A stretch of 8,640 nucleotides of DNA from Microcaldota archaeon (GTDB taxonomy: Archaea; Micrarchaeota; Micrarchaeia; Anstonellales; Bilamarchaeaceae): the NCBI GenBank assembly GCA_018813445.1, contig JAHJBR010000084.1, forward strand, positions 1-8,640, read 5' to 3'. The notes under the pieces were generated by a model. It saw only the letters and a list, made by a program, of their open reading frames with translations. It was not told where the DNA came from and searched no databases. The position numbers were made by a program, and so were the translations under genes. Positions within the stretch are counted from its first letter, which is position 1, and each line of letters opens with the position of its first letter. Shown piece after piece: positions 3,619-8,640 of this stretch.

Positions 3619-6600
3619 ACGTGCTTTTGTAATTCTTGCATTGATTGTTCAACCAAGTTGAATGATCCAATATGCGATAAAATTTTACTCACCTCAGATA
3701 CATCTAGCCCAGGTAGTTGCATAGTCCAATCAGCAGCACTTTACAATAAAACTTTTGATTGCCAGGGCCATTCATTAGTTGGTTCGAATACACTTGCAAG
3801 CAGTGGAATATACTTAAGGGGTGCAAACAGCTCCAACATAACTTTTTCCAACTGCATTATAAGCGATTTCTATTACGGCGCCTACTTTTTCCATACACTC
3901 AATCTTGCATCTATCGGAAATTCAATTCAGAATTCCACATTTTTCGGAAACGAATATGGAATCTATGCAGTAGCTCCTTACTCCAGATTCTCATCCATAA
4001 TTGCCTATGAAAACAACGTTGGAGTACAAATAGATGGATATATAGATAACCGTATTTCAGGAATCCAAGCCTGGAATAATACTAATGCATTAGTTATAAA
4101 TACTGCAACAAACACTTTGGTTTCCGGAGCCAATCTTTTCGATAACGAAAATGCCATTGTAATCACTTTATCACATAGTACAAACATTTCTTCTTCAACT
4201 ATTTCTAAAAACACTGAAGCTGTGCTTACTCAAGGTTCAACAACCGCTTTACTAGATGGCTTTACAGTTTATTCCAACTCCAAAGGATTTACAATTGCAA
4301 ACTCAACAAACATAACCATAAACAACGCTCGCACATACAACAATAGCTTAGATTATTCCATAAGCGCAACTTCTGGTCCAACTTCAATTAATATTATCAA
4401 CACCACTTTAGATTCCCCATTCGGTTTATATACAAATTTCACTCGCTTTTCGCTTTCAGACAATCTTGCAACTTTAGAAAGATATTTCATTAACTGGAGT
4501 AGTTCACCTGTTCAGATCCCCTATGGATTACAAAGCTTCCAAGGAAAATTCATGGATATTTCCGGAGTTGCAGGCTCCCCTTCGATATATAACCTGGTAT
4601 TGTTTTGGAATGATTCAGAAACAGCAAACCATACGGAATCCCAATTCTCGCTTCAAAGATACAATGGAATAGACTGGACAGCTTTGAATTACACTCCCGA
4701 TACGGATGCAAACTCTTTATCCGTTTCAAATGTAGTTTTGTTCAGCACCTTTGGAATTTTAGAACCCTCTCAAGCTGCCTCAGCTGAATGGCCATTGTTC
4801 ATGAGATGGCCAGATCGCACAGCATGGGATGGAATTAGGTATCCAACTGTTCCTGGATTGAATTTAGCGACTTTTGAAACCAATGATCAAATTCTATCCT
4901 CTCCAGCAGTAGCCAACGGCTATGTGTATATTGCAAGCTGGTCTGGTTACTTATACCAGCTGAACGCATCTAACATAAGCATGCCTGCAATCTCCAGTTT
5001 CCTAACAGGTAATCAACTTTTCTCCTCTCCAGCAGTAGCCAACGGCTATGTCTACCTAGGAGGAGGATCAGATACATACGTCTATCAACTCAACGCCTCA
5101 AACATTTCTCAAAAAATCACTAGTTTTAAAACAGGCGGAGAAGTTCTATCCTCTCCAGCAGTAGCCAACGGCTATCTATATGTGGGAAGTCACGATGGAT
5201 ACTTATATCAACTCAACGCATCAAACATAAATCAGCAAATTGCCCGTTACAGGTTATGGTCTCGTTTTTCTTCCCCAGCAGTGGCCAACGGATATGTTTA
5301 TGTGACGAGCCAGTATGGCAATCTTTCTCAGCTTAACGCTTCTAACATAAGCCAGCTACCAATCGCAACCTTTACCATCCAACCCTCAAGCGGACTTTGG
5401 TCCCCTTCATCACCAGCAGTAGCCAACGGATATGTATATGCAGCCGCCTTTAATGGTACGCTTTACCAGTGCAACGCATCCAACGTAAGTCAGTATATTT
5501 CTAATTTCACAGCAAGCGGACAGATTGTTTCATCTCCAGCAGTAGCCAACGGCTATGTATACATAGGAACCGGATATTATAATAAATCCGACAATAAAGT
5601 CTACCAACTCAACGCCTCAAACATATCCCAGAAGATCTCTGAATACATAACTGATAATGTTATCCTATCTTCTCCAGCAGTCGCCAACGGGTATGTATAT
5701 GTGGGAAGTGCCGACAGCAAAATATATCAACTCAACGCCTCAAACATAAGCCAGCATATTGCCAATTTTACAACTGGAAATTATATTGAATCATCTGCGG
5801 CAGTCGCCAACGGCTATGTATATGTAGGAAGCGCAGACAAAAAAGTCTACCAACTCAATGCCTCAAACATCAGCATAATCAATCCATGCGCTTGCTCTTC
5901 CTGTGAGGAATGCACTGCATTTCTAAACAGCAGCAATTGCACTTTTGTTTCATTAGCAACCAATATCAATTCAACCACAACATGCATAGACAACCCCGAA
6001 TATTTCATAAATAAAACTTTTGATTGCCAAAATAACTCAATAACCGGCTCAAAATCAGGGAGTGGAATTTACCTATTCAATAAATCCAATGCTAACAACA
6101 TAATCCAAAACTGCAGAATCTCAAACTTCTCAAATGCGATTTATTTGGACAATACAAGCAGCAACCTTTTTGACAATTTATATATTTCTGGTAGCCAATA
6201 TGCAATCAGGCTAAAACATGCAGAAAAGAACAACTTCTCGAACGCACTCGCCGAGGCAAATTCATTCGGGGTTTACACGGAATCCTACAGGACCCCGGTT
6301 TATAATGATGCGGTGGATTTTGCCCAATTCAATAGATTCTCAAACATGGCCTTCAATGACGGCCAGTACTGCCTCTATCTTCAGTATACTGGCAACAATG
6401 TTTTCCAAAATGTGAGCTGTTCCGGAGCTTCTAACACAGGGCTTTTCCTTGATGGATTCTGGAATTTGAATTTCACTTCCATTAACCTTTCCAATAATGC
6501 TTATGGCGTGGATGTAGAAGGCAGCAAAGCCACCCAATTCCCATTCGTGGGCCTAATTTCGTTCACTGATTCATACGTAAACGAGAAACCAATTTATTCA

Positions 6601-8640
6601 TATGACTCGTCTGCTGATTTAACAGTGCCTCAGGATGCAGGCTTTGTAATAATCTGCAATTCCACCAACCTTACAGTCGAAAACCAACTATTTACCAAAA
6701 ACGGAGATGGAATCGTTATCTTCTTTTCCATAAATCTAAAGCTGAATAACATTACTGCAAATTCCAACAGGAATGGTTTATACATCCGCGGATCCAGCAA
6801 TACTCAGCTTTCAAATATTACTGCATACAGCAATTCCCAATCCGGAATAACAACAGTCTACTCATACAGTGATGCATGCCCTGGCGGAGGCAATGATTGC
6901 ACCTATTCCGGCGCTGAGCGCCTTGATCGCATAACCGCATACTTAAACCCGACAGGAGTTCATTTTGGCGGAACGCGCAACAATATCCTGACCAACGGCA
7001 TCCTATACAACAATACAAACTATGACCTTTATGTGGCTCCGCCTGCTAAGTATGGTAGCACATCAGCAACTGTAATTGATACATTACTAGCGAATAGCAC
7101 ATATGGGGCATATTTTGAACGGGGTTTCAATGGGGGCGGAGACAAACTAACCAATATAACTGCCTTTGGGAATCGCTATGGCATCTATGCAGACTATAAT
7201 CAGATGAGTGCCGGCCGCTATATATATAATTCCACATTCTATGAAAACACCTATGGAATATACCTAAATAGCCATTACAACAAGCTTTTCAATATCCTTA
7301 CATACAACAATTCCAATTCAGGAATAGCAATTCGAGGCACATATAACTCCTTCTCCAACATCACCTCTTTCAGTAATAAGTACGGCCTTGTAATCGGCTA
7401 TGCCTCGGATAACAACATAGTCGCAAATAGTTCGTTCTATGAAAACACCTATCGTGGAATACTGGTTCAAGCAAGCAACAACCAGATCCTAAATATCAAT
7501 TCCTCATTCAACTCCATAGGCATATCCTTGGAGCATGGTGGCAGCAATACGATATCCAACTGCACCGCTTCTTTCAATGGCCAAGGATTTTACATATATG
7601 GAGCTTCCAACTCATTGACAAACAGCACTGCCTATAATAATTCTATGGGAGTATACATTGGCACAGGCAGCTGTGCCGGGGAATTCTGGAGGCCTGAAAC
7701 AAAAAGCAACACCTTGTCAAACCTTATCCTTTCAGGAAATTCACAATATGGAGTTTATGAAACCTGCGCAAATAACACAAGGCTCTCAAACTCAGTTTTG
7801 CATGATAATGGATATGGAATCTATTTGGATTCACAATCCCTCCGCGGCATATTCTCCAATCTGGAAATCCACGATAGCTCAAATACAGGAATCACAGTTG
7901 TCGGAAAGCCTTCAGGTGGCTTTGGAATTCATTCTCCTGATAACAATTCATTTTCAAATATCACAATCTACAATAATCAAAAAGGAGCACATGTGGAGAA
8001 TTCGAAAAACACCTATTTCAACAGTATCCATTACTTTAACAACGGATTGGATCTATTGGCTAACTCAACTGCCATAAGCGGCCTTTTGTCTATTCAAGAC
8101 TCGGTTTTTGACAATTCGAAGGGTAATTTTGCTAACTACACTAATCTTTCGCTACAAGATGAAGTTTCGGCTGAATTATATTCAATATCCTGGAATTCAG
8201 CTCCGGATTCGCCAGTAGCCTTCAAGTCCTTTGAAAACAAGTTCGTAAACATTTCAAGAATCTCAGGTTCTCCTTCAATAGACTATGCAGAATGGCACTG
8301 GCCGGATTCAGAACTCACAGTTGCAAACTATACATACAACGAAACCAAATTCATGCTGTTCAAATTCGATTCATCCTGGTCTCTTTTGAACAGCTCCCCA
8401 AACACAGTACAAAACACATTATCCATATCCAACATAACTAACTTCAGCACATTCGGAATTTTGGAAAAGCTATACTGCCCATGTTCATCATGCGAGGAAT
8501 GCAACCTAATGCTCAACGACTCTACTTGTGATAAGGTCGTATTAATCTCAAACATCACTTCCATTGGAACATGCATAAACAACCCTGAAAATTTTATAAT
8601 CAAGACTTTTGATTGCCAAAATAACTTGATAACTGGTTCA
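3547..8640 (+). CDS. Giant secreted mosaic protein: cysteine caps, parallel beta-helices, PQQ-like propeller (C-terminus outside window)
   Basis: A single frame runs from ATG 3547 to the right edge, 1698 codons without a stop. Residues 1-24 are a signal peptide, so the protein is exported and is probably an adhesin or envelope component; no catalytic site is visible. Domain order: cap 1 (26-72), parallel beta-helix 1 (about 73-288), beta-sandwich module 1 (about 289-408), PQQ-like propeller of eight repeats (about 409-778), cap 2 (781-827), beta-helix 2 (about 828-1518), sandwich module 2 (about 1519-1640), cap 3 (1644-1690) opening a third unit. The sequence is rich in Asn, Ser, Thr, Tyr and NxS/T sequons, typical of glycosylated archaeal surface proteins. 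It differs from the other protein genes here in lacking a GGTGG site; translation is probably leaderless. An in-frame ATG at 3538 is an alternative start, with a stop just before it. Similar cap and beta-helix proteins are known in DPANN genomes; the specific role is unknown. Confidence 0.93.
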   Translation, partial: MNIKVVLYSIFLLSLLFAPSLFAATCFCNSCIDCSTKLNDPICDKILLTSDTSSPGSCIVQSAALYNKTFDCQGHSLVGSNTLASSGIYLRGANSSNITFSNCIISDFYYGAYFFHTLNLASIGNSIQNSTFFGNEYGIYAVAPYSRFSSIIAYENNVGVQIDGYIDNRISGIQAWNNTNALVINTATNTLVSGANLFDNENAIVITLSHSTNISSSTISKNTEAVLTQGSTTALLDGFTVYSNSKGFTIANSTNITINNARTYNNSLDYSISATSGPTSINIINTTLDSPFGLYTNFTRFSLSDNLATLERYFINWSSSPVQIPYGLQSFQGKFMDISGVAGSPSIYNLVLFWNDSETANHTESQFSLQRYNGIDWTALNYTPDTDANSLSVSNVVLFSTFGILEPSQAASAEWPLFMRWPDRTAWDGIRYPTVPGLNLATFETNDQILSSPAVANGYVYIASWSGYLYQLNASNISMPAISSFLTGNQLFSSPAVANGYVYLGGGSDTYVYQLNASNISQKITSFKTGGEVLSSPAVANGYLYVGSHDGYLYQLNASNINQQIARYRLWSRFSSPAVANGYVYVTSQYGNLSQLNASNISQLPIATFTIQPSSGLWSPSSPAVANGYVYAAAFNGTLYQCNASNVSQYISNFTASGQIVSSPAVANGYVYIGTGYYNKSDNKVYQLNASNISQKISEYITDNVILSSPAVANGYVYVGSADSKIYQLNASNISQHIANFTTGNYIESSAAVANGYVYVGSADKKVYQLNASNISIINPCACSSCEECTAFLNSSNCTFVSLATNINSTTTCIDNPEYFINKTFDCQNNSITGSKSGSGIYLFNKSNANNIIQNCRISNFSNAIYLDNTSSNLFDNLYISGSQYAIRLKHAEKNNFSNALAEANSFGVYTESYRTPVYNDAVDFAQFNRFSNMAFNDGQYCLYLQYTGNNVFQNVSCSGASNTGLFLDGFWNLNFTSINLSNNAYGVDVEGSKATQFPFVGLISFTDSYVNEKPIYSYDSSADLTVPQDAGFVIICNSTNLTVENQLFTKNGDGIVIFFSINLKLNNITANSNRNGLYIRGSSNTQLSNITAYSNSQSGITTVYSYSDACPGGGNDCTYSGAERLDRITAYLNPTGVHFGGTRNNILTNGILYNNTNYDLYVAPPAKYGSTSATVIDTLLANSTYGAYFERGFNGGGDKLTNITAFGNRYGIYADYNQMSAGRYIYNSTFYENTYGIYLNSHYNKLFNILTYNNSNSGIAIRGTYNSFSNITSFSNKYGLVIGYASDNNIVANSSFYENTYRGILVQASNNQILNINSSFNSIGISLEHGGSNTISNCTASFNGQGFYIYGASNSLTNSTAYNNSMGVYIGTGSCAGEFWRPETKSNTLSNLILSGNSQYGVYETCANNTRLSNSVLHDNGYGIYLDSQSLRGIFSNLEIHDSSNTGITVVGKPSGGFGIHSPDNNSFSNITIYNNQKGAHVENSKNTYFNSIHYFNNGLDLLANSTAISGLLSIQDSVFDNSKGNFANYTNLSLQDEVSAELYSISWNSAPDSPVAFKSFENKFVNISRISGSPSIDYAEWHWPDSELTVANYTYNETKFMLFKFDSSWSLLNSSPNTVQNTLSISNITNFSTFGILEKLYCPCSSCEECNLMLNDSTCDKVVLISNITSIGTCINNPENFIIKTFDCQNNLITGS
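3622..3762 (+). other. Seven-cysteine cap, copy 1
   Basis: Residues 26-72 follow C-x1-C-x2-C-x2-C-x8-C-x14-C-x13-C and end in K-T-F-D-C-Q, the entry into the beta-helix. The exact spacing recurs at 5887 and 8476. An eighth cysteine in the first helix coil (residue 103) may complete four disulfides. The CxCxxCxxC start could instead bind metal, but the extracellular location favours disulfides. Confidence 0.8.
3763..4410 (+). other. Right-handed parallel beta-helix 1 (NosD-like)
   Basis: Residues about 73-288 consist of short strands and turns with repeated Asn, Ser and Gly and recurring G-I-Y type strands (for example S-S-G-I-Y-L-R-G, E-Y-G-I-Y-A). This is the pattern of the NosD/pectate-lyase-like beta-helix fold, with coils of roughly 22-25 residues. 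No catalytic residues can be assigned. The outer boundaries are approximate. Confidence 0.7.
4411..4770 (+). other. Beta-sandwich-like module, copy 1, ending FSTFGILE
   Basis: Residues about 289-408 align with 8101-8466. Shared landmarks are S-F-x-x-K-F, a G-S-P-S-I strand, W-x-D-S-E, and the closing S-L-S-V-S-N-V-V-L-F-S-T-F-G-I-L-E. Ends of this type occur in archaeal surface proteins, and an Ig-like or jelly-roll fold is likely, though not proven by sequence alone. It separates beta-helix 1 from the propeller. Confidence 0.6.
4771..5880 (+). repeat. PQQ-like beta-propeller of eight repeats
   Basis: A leading W-P-L-F-M-R-W-P-D-R-T segment resembles the usual start of PQQ-like propellers (W-P-M-F-x-x-D). 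Eight copies of S-S-P-A-V-A-N-G-Y-V-Y-V-G-S then Y-Q-L-N-A-S-N-I-S follow, beginning at 4897, 5023, 5149, 5269, 5407, 5530, 5668 and 5791, with a period of 40-46 residues. Eight repeats fit one closed eight-bladed propeller. Repeat 8 has SSAAV and repeat 5 has QCNAS. The PQQ-binding residues of dehydrogenases are not evident, so a structural or binding role is more likely than a quinoprotein enzyme. Confidence 0.85.
5887..6027 (+). other. Seven-cysteine cap, copy 2
   Basis: Residues 781-827 repeat copy 1 with identical cysteine spacing: C-A-C-S-S-C-E-E-C at the start and N-K-T-F-D-C at the end. An eighth cysteine follows at residue 856 in the first coil. The cap begins two residues after the last propeller repeat, showing that a new unit starts directly there. 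Confidence 0.8.
6028..8100 (+). other. Long right-handed parallel beta-helix 2 (NosD-like)
   Basis: Residues about 828-1518 form a run of coils of mostly 21-24 residues. The G-I-Y/G-I-x strand recurs regularly; around 7250-7660 successive copies read Y-G-I-Y-L, S-G-I-A-I, Y-G-L-V-I, R-G-I-L-V, I-G-I-S-L, Q-G-F-Y-I and M-G-V-Y-I. Each coil carries N-x-S/T turns. The length allows roughly 25-30 coils, giving a rod of considerable length. A few longer loops break the rhythm, such as the S-D-A-C-P-G-G-G-N-D-C segment near 6870-6900, which may be disulfide-linked. Confidence 0.75.
8101..8466 (+). other. Beta-sandwich-like module, copy 2, ending FSTFGILE
   Basis: Residues about 1519-1640 match copy 1 through S-F-E-N-K-F, S-G-S-P-S-I, W-P-D-S-E, the T-L-S-I-S-N-I-T strand and the same F-S-T-F-G-I-L-E ending. 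Here it leads straight into cap 3 without a propeller, so the propeller is an insertion between units rather than part of every unit. Confidence 0.6.
8476..8616 (+). other. Seven-cysteine cap, copy 3, at the window edge
   Basis: Residues 1644-1690 again show the identical seven-cysteine spacing with C-P-C-S-S-C-E-E-C and K-T-F-D-C-Q. The following N-L-I-T-G-S begins a third beta-helix that continues past 8640. Confidence 0.8.

Noticed and set aside
3622..3651. CxCxxCxxC at the mature N-terminus as an iron-sulfur or lipoprotein site
   Set aside because: The protein is exported, there is no lipobox before Cys26, and the same cysteines recur with others in internal caps, which fits disulfides better.
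4897..5880. Regular repeats as a possible CRISPR array
   Set aside because: The repeats are in frame, 120-138 bases apart, imperfect and encode propeller blades; there is no short constant repeat with unique spacers.
4771..5880. Quinoprotein dehydrogenase activity for the propeller
   Set aside because: Only the blade repeat is shared with PQQ enzymes; the vicinal cysteines and catalytic residues of those enzymes are not visible.
7658..8077. 139-residue plus-strand frame inside the giant gene
   Set aside because: The main frame is continuous through this stretch with the beta-helix rhythm intact, so this is an out-of-frame shadow, and no frameshift is needed.

Overview
The window reads as archaeal chromosome. 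Translation and transcription genes of archaeal type (ribosomal protein L21e, RNA polymerase stalk subunit Rpo4/RpoF, a DUF655 protein, TATA-binding protein, SBDS) sit next to secreted proteins, with TATA-box promoters and a GGTG-type ribosome binding site before nearly every gene. The modest GC content, compact spacing and a giant secreted protein with a cysteine-rich cap and NosD-like beta-helix resemble DPANN-type archaea (for example Diapherotrites, Micrarchaeota or Woesearchaeota). That placement is inference from style; no marker here fixes the phylum.

Layout. Positions 1-679 (minus) hold the first 226 codons of an unrecognised secreted, mostly helical protein that runs off the left edge. 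Positions 807-879 (minus) are tRNA-Val(TAC). Positions 912-2080 (minus) are a tight cluster transcribed as L21e, Rpo4, DUF655, with the tRNA 32 bases further on. Positions 2081-2216 are a divergent promoter region. The TBP gene (2217-2771, plus) meets the SBDS gene (2772-3470, minus) stop codon to stop codon with no base between. Positions 3471-3546 are a 76-base divergent region with one AT-rich TATA element that may serve both strands.

From 3547 to the right edge (plus) there is a single uninterrupted reading frame of 1698 codons, still open at the window end. It encodes a secreted mosaic protein: signal peptide, 7-cysteine cap 1, short parallel beta-helix, beta-sandwich module ending FSTFGILE, eight-repeat PQQ-like beta-propeller, cap 2, long beta-helix, second sandwich module ending FSTFGILE, then cap 3 at the edge. 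The three caps have exactly the same cysteine spacing, so the protein is built from a reiterated cap-helix-sandwich unit with a propeller placed between units.

The information-processing genes together serve ribosome structure and maturation (L21e, SBDS), transcription initiation and elongation (TBP, Rpo4) and tRNA supply. The giant protein most likely works outside the cell as an adhesin or envelope fibre. Several starts were moved from the longest possible reading frame because the GGTGG motif shows where translation begins. TBP is unusual: its two halves are about 60% identical by eye, with a nearly identical core.
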